Source of the DNA: Actinokineospora sp. NBRC 105648 | GTDB lineage: Bacteria; Actinomycetota; Actinomycetes; Mycobacteriales; Pseudonocardiaceae | Length of the DNA: 64,000 nucleotides | Assembly: GCF_030269645.1 (NCBI RefSeq) | Contig: NZ_BSTR01000001.1 | Coordinates: 53,740-117,739 of the forward strand | Direction: 5' to 3' | Shown: positions 16,184 to 24,393 of the stretch, piece by piece | Layout of the letters: every line of letters starts with the position of its first letter | How positions within the stretch are numbered: the first letter of the stretch is position 1 | Notes under the pieces: model-generated | What the model was told of the DNA's origin: nothing | Database searches by the model: none | Seen by the model: only the letters and a program-made list of their open reading frames with translations | Program-made: the position numbers and the translations under genes

Positions 16184-17118
16184 CGGTGCCGCTGCGGCTG
16201 ACCGCCGCGCCCGGCAAGCTGGGCGCCTACGCGCGCCTGGCCAAGCTCGACGTGTGGGACTACTACCTGGCGCTGCCGCTGGCCTGGTCGCTGGCCGGGT
16301 TCACGCCCGCGGCGCTGGGCCTGCTGGCGATCTTCGGGCCGGGCACGGTGTCGGTGGTGGCGGGCGCGGTCGCCTTCGACGACGTCACCGGCTACCGCGA
16401 CGGCAGCGACGCGGCCAACTACGGCCCGGACTCGCCCGCCCGCAGGCTGGCCCGCAAGCCGCTGCTCACCGGGGAGCTCGCCGAGGCGGAGGCGGTCCGC
16501 TTCGGCTGGCTGGCCACGGTCGCGGGCGCGCTGCTCTGGGCGCTGGCGGTGCTGGTCGCTGGCGCTCCACTGTGGACGGTGCTGCTGGCCGCGGTGTGCC
16601 TGGCCGCCGCGGTGCAGTACTCGTGGGGCCTCAAGATCAGCTACCGCGGCTGGCAGGAGGTGTTCCTGGCCGGTTTCGGCGCCGGGCTGGTGCTCGTCGG
16701 ACTCGGTCTGGGCACCGGCGGGATGAGCGGGTTCGCACTGGTCCAGGCCGTCCTGTTCGGACTCGGGCCGCTGCTGTTCGGGGTCTACTCGAACACCCGC
16801 GACATCGAGGGCGACGCGGCCGTGGGTAGGCCCACCGCCGCCGTCCTGCTCTCCGCGCGGGCCAACCGGCTGTTCATCGCCGGGCTGTCGGTGGCCGAGG
16901 CGGGCCTGATCACCAGCGCGGCCGGGCTCGGCGCCGCCCCGTGGTGGTTCGCGCTGGCCCTCTCGCCCACCATGCTGCTGCGGCTGGCGCAGCTGCGCCG
17001 CGGCGTCGGCCTGGGCGACCTGCTCGGCGCCCGGCTGCTCGGCCTGCGCGCGCACCGCGTCACCACCGCGAGCCTGGTCGCGGTCAACCTGATCATCGTG
17101 CTGGGAGCCGGTTCGTGA
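16180..17118 (+). CDS. UbiA-superfamily membrane prenyltransferase
   Basis: A 312-aa integral membrane protein with about eight or nine hydrophobic segments. The two Asp-rich motifs that bind Mg2+-prenyl diphosphate are present in variant form: AFDDVTGYRDGSDAAN near residues 65-82 and NTRDIEGDAAVGR near 205-218. UbiA enzymes attach a prenyl chain to aromatic or other acceptors at the membrane. The first motif departs from the usual NDxxDxxxD, so the acceptor may be unusual. Here it sits between an aminotransferase and an FAD oxidoreductase with ATGA/GTGA overlaps. The polyprenyl diphosphate synthase at 23190 could supply its donor; that link is inferred from proximity. Confidence 0.85.
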   Translation: MTVPLRLTAAPGKLGAYARLAKLDVWDYYLALPLAWSLAGFTPAALGLLAIFGPGTVSVVAGAVAFDDVTGYRDGSDAANYGPDSPARRLARKPLLTGELAEAEAVRFGWLATVAGALLWALAVLVAGAPLWTVLLAAVCLAAAVQYSWGLKISYRGWQEVFLAGFGAGLVLVGLGLGTGGMSGFALVQAVLFGLGPLLFGVYSNTRDIEGDAAVGRPTAAVLLSARANRLFIAGLSVAEAGLITSAAGLGAAPWWFALALSPTMLLRLAQLRRGVGLGDLLGARLLGLRAHRVTTASLVAVNLIIVLGAGS

Positions 17119-18422
17119 GCGCAGATCTCGACGTCGCCGTTGTCGGAGCCGGGATCGCGGGCCTGGCGCTGGCCCACCGGCTGCGCGCGCGGGGCCGCTC
17201 GGTGCACGTGTTCGAGGCCGCCGACCAGATCGGCGGCCGGATGACCAGCCTGCGCCGGGACGGCTACCTGATCGACACCGGCGCCGAGATGATCGGCACC
17301 ACCGGCTACCCGGCCACCTGGCGGCTGATCCGCGAGTTCGGTCTGTCCGATGTGGAGGTCCCGCTGATCGGTGCCGACCTCGCGGTGTGGCGGGAGGGGC
17401 GCCCGCGCCCGCACGTCGGCGACCCGCGCGGGCTGGCCGAGGGCGCCGGGCTGTCGCTGTCCGACCGGGTCGAGCTGGCCAAGCTGCTCGGTGCCGCCGC
17501 GCTGCGCAGGCGGGCCTACGACCCGGACACCCCGGAGGGCACGCCGATGGGCGGGCGCACGGTGGCCGAGATCGCCCGCGGCGGTGTGCACGACTACCTG
17601 CTCCAGCCGTTGAGCGGCGGGTTCTTCGGCTGGGACACCGAGCGCGCGTGCGCCGGGCCGCTGCTGAGCCACCTGCTCGCGGTGGGCGCCACCAAGACGT
17701 TCCGCACGTACCGCGACGGCATGGACACCATCGCCCGGCTGCTCGCCGCCCGCCTGGACGTGAGCACCGGCGTCGCCGTGCGGGAGGTGACCACCACCGG
17801 GTCCGGCGCGCGGATCACCATCGACGGCGCGTCCCTGACCGCGCGCACGGTGGTGTTGGCGGTGCCCGCGCCGGTCGCCGCGCGGCTGCACCCGGGGGCG
17901 CCGGAGTACGTGCGGCGCTGCGAGTTCCGGCCGATGGCCAAGGTGATCTGCCTGCTCGACCGGCCGCTGGAGGGCCTCGGGCGCTCGTTCGCGCTGGCCG
18001 TGCCCGCGGTGGAGAACCCGGTGCTCGCGGGCGTGGTGTTCGACGACCGCAAGCACCCGGGCCGCGCGCCCGCCCGGCGCGGCATGCTCACCCTGGTCTC
18101 GGCGCCCGGAGTCACCGGTGAGCTGCTGTCCGCCTCCGACGACGAGATCGCCCGCACGCTGCTCACCCAGGCCGAGCGCTACGTCCCGGGCTTGGCGGCG
18201 ACCCTGCGCGCGACCGTGGTCCTGCGCTTCCCGCACGGTCTGCCGATGCCCACCCCGGCCGCGCTGGCGCTGCGCCCGGAGTTCGTCCGGCGCCCAGCGG
18301 CGGCGGTCGAGTACGCGGGCGACTGGTACGCCCTGCGGCCCAGCAGCGAGTCGGCGGTGCGCTCGGCCGAGGTCGTCGCGGACCGGCTCGCGGGCGCCGA
18401 CCTGGCGGTGGCCGGTGCCTGA
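17115..18422 (+). CDS. FAD-dependent amine oxidase/protoporphyrinogen oxidase-like enzyme
   Basis: A 435-aa flavoprotein of the amine oxidase superfamily (PF01593-like, also including carotenoid desaturases and protoporphyrinogen oxidase). The N-terminal motif VAVVGAGIAGLALAHRL is followed by FEAADQIGGRMTS, the second part of the FAD site. C-terminal residues VEYAGDWYALRPSSESAVRSAE bind FAD in this family. It probably desaturates or oxidises a C-N or C-C bond of the pathway intermediate, possibly prenylated. GTG start at 17115 overlaps the prenyltransferase stop by 4 bp. Confidence 0.85.
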   Translation: MSADLDVAVVGAGIAGLALAHRLRARGRSVHVFEAADQIGGRMTSLRRDGYLIDTGAEMIGTTGYPATWRLIREFGLSDVEVPLIGADLAVWREGRPRPHVGDPRGLAEGAGLSLSDRVELAKLLGAAALRRRAYDPDTPEGTPMGGRTVAEIARGGVHDYLLQPLSGGFFGWDTERACAGPLLSHLLAVGATKTFRTYRDGMDTIARLLAARLDVSTGVAVREVTTTGSGARITIDGASLTARTVVLAVPAPVAARLHPGAPEYVRRCEFRPMAKVICLLDRPLEGLGRSFALAVPAVENPVLAGVVFDDRKHPGRAPARRGMLTLVSAPGVTGELLSASDDEIARTLLTQAERYVPGLAATLRATVVLRFPHGLPMPTPAALALRPEFVRRPAAAVEYAGDWYALRPSSESAVRSAEVVADRLAGADLAVAGA

Positions 18423-19197
18423 GATCGCTGTCGCCCGCTACGTGTTCGGCACCGCCTTCGAGCGCGAGGAGGAGCGGCTCACCCTCGGCGAGCGGCTCTG
18501 GGACCCGGGCACCATCGCCCGGCTCGACGCGCTCGGCGTCGGCCCGGGCAAGCGCTGCCTGGAGGTCGGCGCCGGCCGCGGGTCCATCGCGGCGTGGATG
18601 GCCGGGCGCGGTGCCGCGGTCACCGCGGTGGACATCGACACCTCCCGGCTGAACCGGCTGCGCGCCCTGGGGGTGGCGGTGTGCGAGTCGGACATCAGCG
18701 TGGGCGAGGTGCCCGAGCAGACCTACGACCTGGTGCACGCCCGGCTGGTCGTGCAGCACGTCGGCGACCGCGCGGCGGCCGTCCGCCGGATGGTGGCCAT
18801 GCTGCGCCCGGGGGGTCACCTGGTGCTGGAGGACACCGACACCGCGTCGCTGTTCAGCACCGCCGACGGCCCGCTGCAGCCCGCGGTGAAGGCCGCGGCC
18901 TACGCGGTGATGATCGACTCCGGCTACCACGCCCGCTGCGGCCTGCTCGACGTCGAGCTCGCCCTGGCCGCCGGGCTCCACGACGTGCGGGCCGAGGGGC
19001 GCGCCGAGGTGGTCGCGGGCGGGACCCCGGAGGGCCGCTGGTTCGCGCTCTGGCTCGAGCACCTGCGACCGGCGATGGTGGCGGCGGATGGGGTGTCCGA
19101 TGTAGACATCGATGGCGCGGTCGCCGACCTGGCCGATCCCGGGCGCCGGTGGCTCTCGCAGGTGATGGTCACGGTGACCGGGCGGAAGGACGGCTGA
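18415..19197 (+). CDS. SAM-dependent class I methyltransferase
   Basis: A 260-aa methyltransferase with Rossmann motif I CLEVGAGRGSIAAWMAG near residues 44-60, VTAVDIDTSRL as motif II (acidic ribose-binding Asp) and MLRPGGHLVLED as motif IV/post-IV. No metal-binding or membrane features, so a cytoplasmic small-molecule O-, N- or C-methyltransferase. The GTG at 18415 lies 8 bp inside the end of the upstream gene, a normal overlap for this operon. Substrate unknown; it most likely acts on the aminated or prenylated scaffold made by the neighbours. Confidence 0.88.
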   Translation: MPEIAVARYVFGTAFEREEERLTLGERLWDPGTIARLDALGVGPGKRCLEVGAGRGSIAAWMAGRGAAVTAVDIDTSRLNRLRALGVAVCESDISVGEVPEQTYDLVHARLVVQHVGDRAAAVRRMVAMLRPGGHLVLEDTDTASLFSTADGPLQPAVKAAAYAVMIDSGYHARCGLLDVELALAAGLHDVRAEGRAEVVAGGTPEGRWFALWLEHLRPAMVAADGVSDVDIDGAVADLADPGRRWLSQVMVTVTGRKDG

Positions 19198-20792
19198 TGA
19201 GCGGGCCACGCGACCTGGGGACCCTGTTCGACGACCTGGTGGAGCGCCGGGTGCGCACCGTCGTGCGGCTGAGCAGGCCGCTGGACGTGGCACCGGACTA
19301 CGGCACCAGCTACGACCTGCCCGCGCTGGCGGCGCTGGTGCGCAACCTCGCGGGCTGGCTGCACGCCGCCGGGGTGCGCCCGGGCGACCGGGTGGCCGTG
19401 GTCAAGCCGAACCACTGGGACTACGTGCTGCTCGCCTGCGCCGCCGTGCGGGTCGGCGCGGTGCCCGCGCTGCTGTCGGACCACGTGGCCCCCGAGGCGC
19501 TGCAGGTGCTGCTCAAGCGGCTCGACCCGGCGCTGCTGATCACGACCCGGTCGGTGCTGGACAACGCCCGCGAGCACGGGTGCGACCTGCTCGGCCACGC
19601 CCGCCAGACGCTCACCCTGGAGGGCCGCTACCCGGGCACGATCAACATCGAGCGGCTGCACGGCCACGAGCCGCCGCCCCCGGTCCACCGCGACGACGAC
19701 GAGCCGCTGGTGGTCAACCACACCTCGGGCACCACCGGCGTGCCCAAGCTGGTGGTGCACTCCAACCGCACGCTCGTGCTGGGGCTGGCGGGCGCGGAGT
19801 CGACCCGGCTGCCGATCGTGTCCAGCCGCAAGCGGGACACGGTCTGCTCGGCCATCGCCTACAGCCACGGCCGGGCGATCCCGTGGACGGCCAGCGTCCT
19901 GTGGCTGGCCCCGAGCGAGGTCGTGGTGATCGACTCACCGGACCCGGTCGTGGCCGAGCGGGTGCTGCGCGCGTACCCGCCGACCACGCTGGAGGCGCTG
20001 CCCTCGACCTACGTGCGCTGGCAACCGATGGCCGACCAACCGAGCAACCCGTTCCGCCGCGTGCGGCTGTTCATCAGCACCTTCGACGCCGTGCACCCAC
20101 CGACGGTCCGCGCCTTCCTGGCCGCGACGCGCAGGCGACCGGTGTGGGCGCAGGTGTGGGGGCAGACCGAGACCGGCCCGATGACGTTCCGCTTCCTCAC
20201 CCGCCGCGCGCTGGCCGAGCGCGAGCAACGGCACCCGACCACCCGCGACCTCGGCCGCCCCATCCCCTTCCGCACCAGGCTGCGCGTGGTCGACCCGCGC
20301 ACGTTCGAACCGGTCCGACGCGGCACCCCGGGCCTGGTGCTCATCCACACCCCCACCCGCTGCCTCGACTACCTGGGCGAACACGACCGCTGGGAAGCCA
20401 AGCTCACCGGTGCGTGGTGGAACACCGGCGACCTGGGCGTGCGCACGCGGACGGGCTCGTACCTGCTGCTCGACCGCGAGGTGGACGTGCTGCCCGGCCA
20501 GAGCTGCGTGGAACTGGAAGACGTGCTCCAGGACCGGGTTCCCCAGGTCCTGGAGTGCGTCGTCCTACCCACTCCGGGCAGGCTGCCAGTGCCGGTGGTC
20601 GTCACCGCCGACGGAGCACTGGACCCGTTCTCCTGGCAGCACGCACTGCACGACCTACCTGCCCTGGCCGACCCCGTGGTGGTGCCGTGGGAGCAGATCC
20701 CCCGCACCGGCACCGGGAAGGTCCGCCGGATGGAACTGCGCACCATGATCACCGGCGGGCACGATACCTTCGGTACCGGACGCTGGACGTGA
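19197..20792 (+). CDS. AMP-forming acyl-CoA synthetase/ligase
   Basis: A 531-aa adenylate-forming enzyme (ANL superfamily) that activates a carboxylic acid as acyl-AMP and usually transfers it to CoA or a carrier. Core motifs: HTSGTTGVPKLVVHS (P-loop), GQTETGPMTF, WNTGDLGV and the C-terminal TGTGKVRRMEL with the catalytic Lys. The start ATG overlaps the previous stop (TGATG). No carrier domain is fused and none is encoded nearby in this operon, so CoA or direct amide formation with an amine from the aminotransferase steps is plausible. Acid substrate not deducible. Confidence 0.9.
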   Translation: MSGPRDLGTLFDDLVERRVRTVVRLSRPLDVAPDYGTSYDLPALAALVRNLAGWLHAAGVRPGDRVAVVKPNHWDYVLLACAAVRVGAVPALLSDHVAPEALQVLLKRLDPALLITTRSVLDNAREHGCDLLGHARQTLTLEGRYPGTINIERLHGHEPPPPVHRDDDEPLVVNHTSGTTGVPKLVVHSNRTLVLGLAGAESTRLPIVSSRKRDTVCSAIAYSHGRAIPWTASVLWLAPSEVVVIDSPDPVVAERVLRAYPPTTLEALPSTYVRWQPMADQPSNPFRRVRLFISTFDAVHPPTVRAFLAATRRRPVWAQVWGQTETGPMTFRFLTRRALAEREQRHPTTRDLGRPIPFRTRLRVVDPRTFEPVRRGTPGLVLIHTPTRCLDYLGEHDRWEAKLTGAWWNTGDLGVRTRTGSYLLLDREVDVLPGQSCVELEDVLQDRVPQVLECVVLPTPGRLPVPVVVTADGALDPFSWQHALHDLPALADPVVVPWEQIPRTGTGKVRRMELRTMITGGHDTFGTGRWT

Positions 20793-20805
20793 GGAGATCC
20801 CCACT

Positions 20806-21264
20806 GTGACAACGCAACGAGTCGCCGCCATCCCGGCCGCGCCGGAGCTGTACAAGAAGCTGATCGCCCTGCACACCGCCGTGGAACACGAGGCCGTGGC
20901 GGCCGGACTGGACCAGAAGCTCATCGAACTGGTCAAGATCCGCGCCTCCCAGATCAACGGCTGCGCCTTCTGCATTGACATGCACAGCACAGCGGCATCG
21001 AAGCTGGGCGAAGACATCCGCCGCATCCACGCCCTCCCGGCCTTCCGGGAGAGCGGCTTCTTCACGGCACGGGAGGAAGCCGCACTGGCACTGACGGAGT
21101 CGGTGACCCTGCTCGCGGAGACCAGGGTGCCGGACGACGTCTACGAGGCAGCCGCCAAGGAGTTCTCGGAGGCGGAACTGACACAGCTGATCTGGGCGAT
21201 CACCGTGATCAACGCCTTCAACCGCCTCTCGGTCACCAGCCGCAACACCCCACCCCCGCTCTAG
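20806..21264 (+). CDS. Carboxymuconolactone decarboxylase/AhpD-family protein
   Basis: A 152-aa helical protein of the CMD/alkylhydroperoxidase AhpD-like family. The redox-active CxxC is Cys53/Cys56 in NGCAFCIDMHS, followed by the conserved His; this arrangement is typical of AhpD-like peroxidase or disulfide reductase members. GTG start at 20806, with GAGGAG (20791-20796) overlapping the ligase stop codon. Last gene of the plus operon (13857-21264). It may protect oxygen-sensitive steps or serve an unrelated antioxidant job. A 600-bp convergent gap with two palindromic elements follows. Confidence 0.9.
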   Translation: MTTQRVAAIPAAPELYKKLIALHTAVEHEAVAAGLDQKLIELVKIRASQINGCAFCIDMHSTAASKLGEDIRRIHALPAFRESGFFTAREEAALALTESVTLLAETRVPDDVYEAAAKEFSEAELTQLIWAITVINAFNRLSVTSRNTPPPL

Positions 21265-21366
21265 ACCGCACCGCACTGCACCACGCCGCCCCGACATGTT
21301 GCCTTGCCCTTGCTGTTCACTCTCTAATTCTCAAGCCCTATGCCACGCAACACCCGCTACGCCAGT

Positions 21367-21506
21367 GCTCGATTCAGTGGACTCACTTCGTGTGGGGGAG
21401 GAGTACCGCTAAACTTGCCGTGTGGTGGGGATGCCCTTCACCCGCCCTTTTTTCACCACCGCGGTGCTCTAGGGGCCCCGCACGAAGTGAGTTCACTGAA
21501 TCGAGC
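21367..21506. repeat. Long palindromic element, copy 3
   Basis: A 140-bp copy in the same orientation as copy 2; 26-bp arms GCTCGATTCAGTGGACTC... pair with a single mismatch (T-G type). The interior ACCGCTAAACTTGCCG and CTCTAGGGGCCCCG is almost identical to copy 2. Lies 102 bp past the end of the plus operon, in a convergent gap, where it could end transcription. Confidence 0.9.
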
Positions 21507-21588
21507 CCGCTCTTACTCGGGTACACACGGCGTTGCTCGCCGTCCTCGACTGGGCGTAGCTCATACGGGTTGCCCGACTAAGACGCAG

Positions 21589-21729
21589 GCTCGATCTGGC
21601 GAACTCCCTTTGCGCGGGGCCCCTAGAGCACCGCTGTGGGGAAAAAGCGTGGGGTGAAGGGCATCCCCACCACCAGGTCAAGGTTAGCGGCACTCCTCCC
21701 CCACACAAAGGGAGTCCGCCAGATCGAGC
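21589..21729. repeat. Long palindromic element, copy 4 (inverted relative to copy 3)
   Basis: A 141-bp copy in the orientation of copy 1, with arms GCTCGATCTGGCGAACTC... pairing at 24 of 26 positions. Together with copy 3 it forms an inverted pair 82 bp apart, the same paired arrangement as copies 1 and 2. It lies between the plus operon and the end of the encapsulin/isoprenoid operon. Confidence 0.9.
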
Positions 21730-21778
21730 ACATCCGTAACGGGTGTTGCGTTCCGTGGGGCTTGGGAATTAGGGATTG

Positions 21779-21822
21779 AGGGCAAGGGCAAGGGCAAGGG
21801 CAAGGGCAGAGGGCAGAGGGCA
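21779..21822. repeat. GGGCAA/GGGCAGA short tandem repeat
   Basis: Purine-rich array of AGGGCA units: four hexamers GGGCAA followed by GGGCAGA units, starting 45 bp beyond the stop codon of ispH on its downstream side. Strong strand asymmetry (all G/A on the plus strand). Function unknown. Confidence 0.85.
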
Positions 21823-21866
21823 CGTGCTGGGGCTGCGCGGTTGGATTAGGGCTTGGGGTGTGGTGG

Positions 21867-23102
21867 CTAGGAAGTGTGGCGTACTGGGGAGGGCAGGGTG
21901 AACTGGATGGTTTCCCGTGCGGTCTCGTGCTCTGAGACCTCCACCGGTCCAAGCCCGCGCAGCGTCGCGATTACCTCGTCCACCAGGTGTGGCGGTGCCG
22001 AAGCCCCAGCGGTCAGGCCGATGGTCTTCGTGCCTGCGAGCCATTGTGGGCGTATGTCGCGGACGTCGTCGATCAGGAATGCCTTGGTGCCCTGTCGCTT
22101 TGACAACTCGACCAAACGCAGTGAGTTCGAGGAATTGGTGGAGCCGACCACCAGTACCAGGTCTGATACCGCTGCCACGGCGCGCAGTGAGTCCTGGCGG
22201 TTGGTGGTGGCGTAGCAGATGTCGTCGGAGCCGGGGCCGCGCAGTGCCGGGAACCTGGCGTGCAGGGCGTCGATGATGTCCGTGGTCTCGTCGACCGCCA
22301 GGGTGGTCTGGGTCAGGTAGGAAACCCTTGTGGGGTCGGGGATGTCCACTGTCGCCACATCGGCGACCGACTCCACGAGCACGGTGCGGTCCGGTACCTC
22401 GCCCAGTGTTCCCTCGACCTCTTCGTGGCCCGCGTGTCCGATGAGGATCACTGTGTCGCCTCGGCCCGCGAACCTGCGTGCTTCGGCGTGGACCTTGGTG
22501 ACCAGGGGGCAGGTGGCGTCGATGACGGCCATCCCGCGTGCCGCCGCGTCGGTGCGGACCGCTGGGGAGACGCCGTGTGCCGAGAAGACCACAGTGGACT
22601 GATCGGGTACCGCATCGAGTTCGTCCACGAACACTGCGCCGCGTGCTTCCAGGTCGGCGACCACGTGGGTGTTGTGCACGATCTGCTTGCGCACGTACAC
22701 CGGCTCGTCTTGCCGGTCCAACGCCCGCTCCACCACCTGGACCGCGCGTTCGACGCCCGCGCAGAACGAGCGCGGTGCCGCCAGGACCACCGAGCGCGGG
22801 CCGCTGACCGCCACCCAGGCGCTGACCGCCGAGCGGGCCGCCAGTCGTGCCTTGTGGTCGCCGTGGCGCACGACCACGCCCAAGCCGGTGTCGCCGACGG
22901 TGGACCAGGTGGCGTCGGTGTTGGTCCGGTCGACCGCGACGTCCAGTACGCCGCGCACGCTGGGGACGCCTTGCCTGCGCAGTTCGCCCTCGATCAGGGT
23001 CGCCGCCGGGCAGCCGACGTCGGGACCGCCCAAGCCGCGCAGCTCGTCGGCGACGAGCACGGTGCCCGGGGGCAGCGGGTCGGTCGGTCCCAGCGTGGTC
23101 AT
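21867..23102 (-). CDS. ispH: 4-hydroxy-3-methylbut-2-enyl diphosphate reductase with N-terminal extension
   Basis: A 411-aa protein whose residues about 103-405 are IspH/LytB, the [4Fe-4S] enzyme that makes IPP and DMAPP in the last step of the MEP pathway. The three cluster Cys are in [21 protein letters not shown] and [32 protein letters not shown] and the TTNRQDS motif are present. IspH is normally a little over 300 aa; here an extra ~100-residue, apparently folded N-terminal segment (with [17 protein letters not shown]) precedes it in frame. Start ATG at 23102, with GGAGA 9 nt upstream. It is the last gene of the operon with the polyprenyl synthase and the two shell proteins, arguing for dedicated isoprenoid supply. 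Confidence 0.93.
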   Translation of the reverse strand: MTTLGPTDPLPPGTVLVADELRGLGGPDVGCPAATLIEGELRRQGVPSVRGVLDVAVDRTNTDATWSTVGDTGLGVVVRHGDHKARLAARSAVSAWVAVSGPRSVVLAAPRSFCAGVERAVQVVERALDRQDEPVYVRKQIVHNTHVVADLEARGAVFVDELDAVPDQSTVVFSAHGVSPAVRTDAAARGMAVIDATCPLVTKVHAEARRFAGRGDTVILIGHAGHEEVEGTLGEVPDRTVLVESVADVATVDIPDPTRVSYLTQTTLAVDETTDIIDALHARFPALRGPGSDDICYATTNRQDSLRAVAAVSDLVLVVGSTNSSNSLRLVELSKRQGTKAFLIDDVRDIRPQWLAGTKTIGLTAGASAPPHLVDEVIATLRGLGPVEVSEHETARETIQFTLPSPVRHTS

Positions 23103-23189
23103 CGGGTCGGGTCTCCTCGGTGTGCTCGACAGGCGGACGGGCGTCCGGTGGGGCGAGTCGATGGTGAGGCGGCTGCTTCGACGGTGACC

Positions 23190-24314
23190 TCAGTGGTCGC
23201 GGCTGGTGGACAGGCGGGCGATCGCGGTCAGCTCGCCCCCGGCGCGCGGCTGCGGGTGGGCGGCCTCGAGGTGGTCGAGGGCGTCGGCGAGCAGCTCGTC
23301 GGCGCGGGTCTGGGTCCAGGACCGGCCGCCCGCCTGCTCGATGAGCTCGGCCGCGCGCACCAGTTCGGGGTGCGACAGCGGTGCCGTGCCCCGGTAGAGC
23401 GCGCGCAGCTCGTGGGCGGCGGCGGTGTCGGTGGCCAGCGCGGCCACCACGGGCAGCGACTTCTTGCGGTTGCCCAGGTCGGAGTAGACCGGTTTGCCGG
23501 TGGCCGCCGGGTCGCCCCAGATGCCCAGCAGGTCGTCGACGAGCTGGAAGGCGAGGCCGAGCCGCTCGCCGAACGAGCGCAGGTGTCCGACCCGCTCCGG
23601 GGTGCCGCCGCCGAACAGCGCGCCGATCCCGGTGGAGCAGCCCAGCAGCGCGCCGGTCTTGCCCTCGGCCATCCGCAGGCACTCGGCCAGGCTGACGTCG
23701 GCGCGCTTCTCGAAGGCCAGGTCGGCGGCCTGCCCGTCCTGCACCGCGAGCACCGCCGCGGACAGCACCCGGGCGCCCTCCTGCGCGCACGGGTGGCCGG
23801 TGGTGGCCAGCACGTCGTAGGCGAGGGTCAGCAGCGCGTCGCCCGCCAGGATGGCCGCGCCCAAGCCGAAGACGCTCCACGCGGTGGGGCGGTGCCGCCG
23901 GGTGCGGTCGCCGTCCATCACGTCGTCGTGCAGCAGCGTGAAGTTGTGCACCAGCTCCACCGCCACGGCCGCGGACAGCGCGTCGCTCGGGTCGCCGCCC
24001 ACCGCCTCGGCGGCGACGAGCACCAGGGCCGGGCGGATCGCCTTGCCGCTGTCGGCCGCCGCGGGCGCGCCGTGCTCGTCCCACCAGCCGAAGTGGTAGC
24101 CCGCGATGGCGCGCATCGACTCCGGGAGGGTGTCGACGGCCGCGCGCAGCGCCGGGTCGAACAGGTTCCTGGCCTGTGCCAGCACATCCCGGGCCGAGCG
24201 GGGGGCTGCGGGCGCTTCGGCGGTCGGCGTCACGTCGGGTTCCCTTCCAGGGTGCGGTGGTTCTCCGGGGCGCCGGGCGTCGGGAAGGCGGATGGCGGAG
24301 CGGTTGGAGTGCAT
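23190..24314 (-). CDS. Polyprenyl diphosphate synthase, putative encapsulin cargo
   Basis: A 374-aa (or 347-aa) trans-isoprenyl diphosphate synthase. The first Asp-rich motif is LLHDDVMDGDRTRRH, the second FQLVDDLLGIWGD; FEKR and KTGALLG are as expected. Members condense IPP onto allylic diphosphates to give C10-C20 or longer chains; chain length cannot be judged safely. Ahead of the enzyme core lies a 40-50 residue Pro/Arg/Ala-rich tail with no predicted structure. In Family 2B encapsulin systems cargo enzymes carry disordered N-terminal extensions of this kind that direct loading, so this is the probable cargo. Starts: ATG 24314 (AGGA 8 nt upstream) or GTG 24233 (GGAAGGG 8 nt upstream); both keep a tail. 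Confidence 0.92.
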   Translation of the reverse strand: MHSNRSAIRLPDARRPGEPPHPGREPDVTPTAEAPAAPRSARDVLAQARNLFDPALRAAVDTLPESMRAIAGYHFGWWDEHGAPAAADSGKAIRPALVLVAAEAVGGDPSDALSAAVAVELVHNFTLLHDDVMDGDRTRRHRPTAWSVFGLGAAILAGDALLTLAYDVLATTGHPCAQEGARVLSAAVLAVQDGQAADLAFEKRADVSLAECLRMAEGKTGALLGCSTGIGALFGGGTPERVGHLRSFGERLGLAFQLVDDLLGIWGDPAATGKPVYSDLGNRKKSLPVVAALATDTAAAHELRALYRGTAPLSHPELVRAAELIEQAGGRSWTQTRADELLADALDHLEAAHPQPRAGGELTAIARLSTSRDH

Positions 24315-24357
24315 GTGTCCGGTCCTGGGGATAGTGGGGTGTGGACGGACCGGTGGG

Positions 24358-24383
24358 CCCGCCGCCGCGAGCGCGGCGGCGGG
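24358..24383. other. Intercistronic stem-loop between shell gene and prenyl synthase
   Basis: Perfect 12-bp GC-only inverted repeat CCCGCCGCCGCG / CGCGGCGGCGGG separated by AG. No T-run follows on the minus strand, so it is not a standard terminator; it could attenuate readthrough or mark an mRNA processing/stability site that sets the shell-to-enzyme ratio. Confidence 0.7.
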
Positions 24384-24393
24384 GTGCCGGGGA

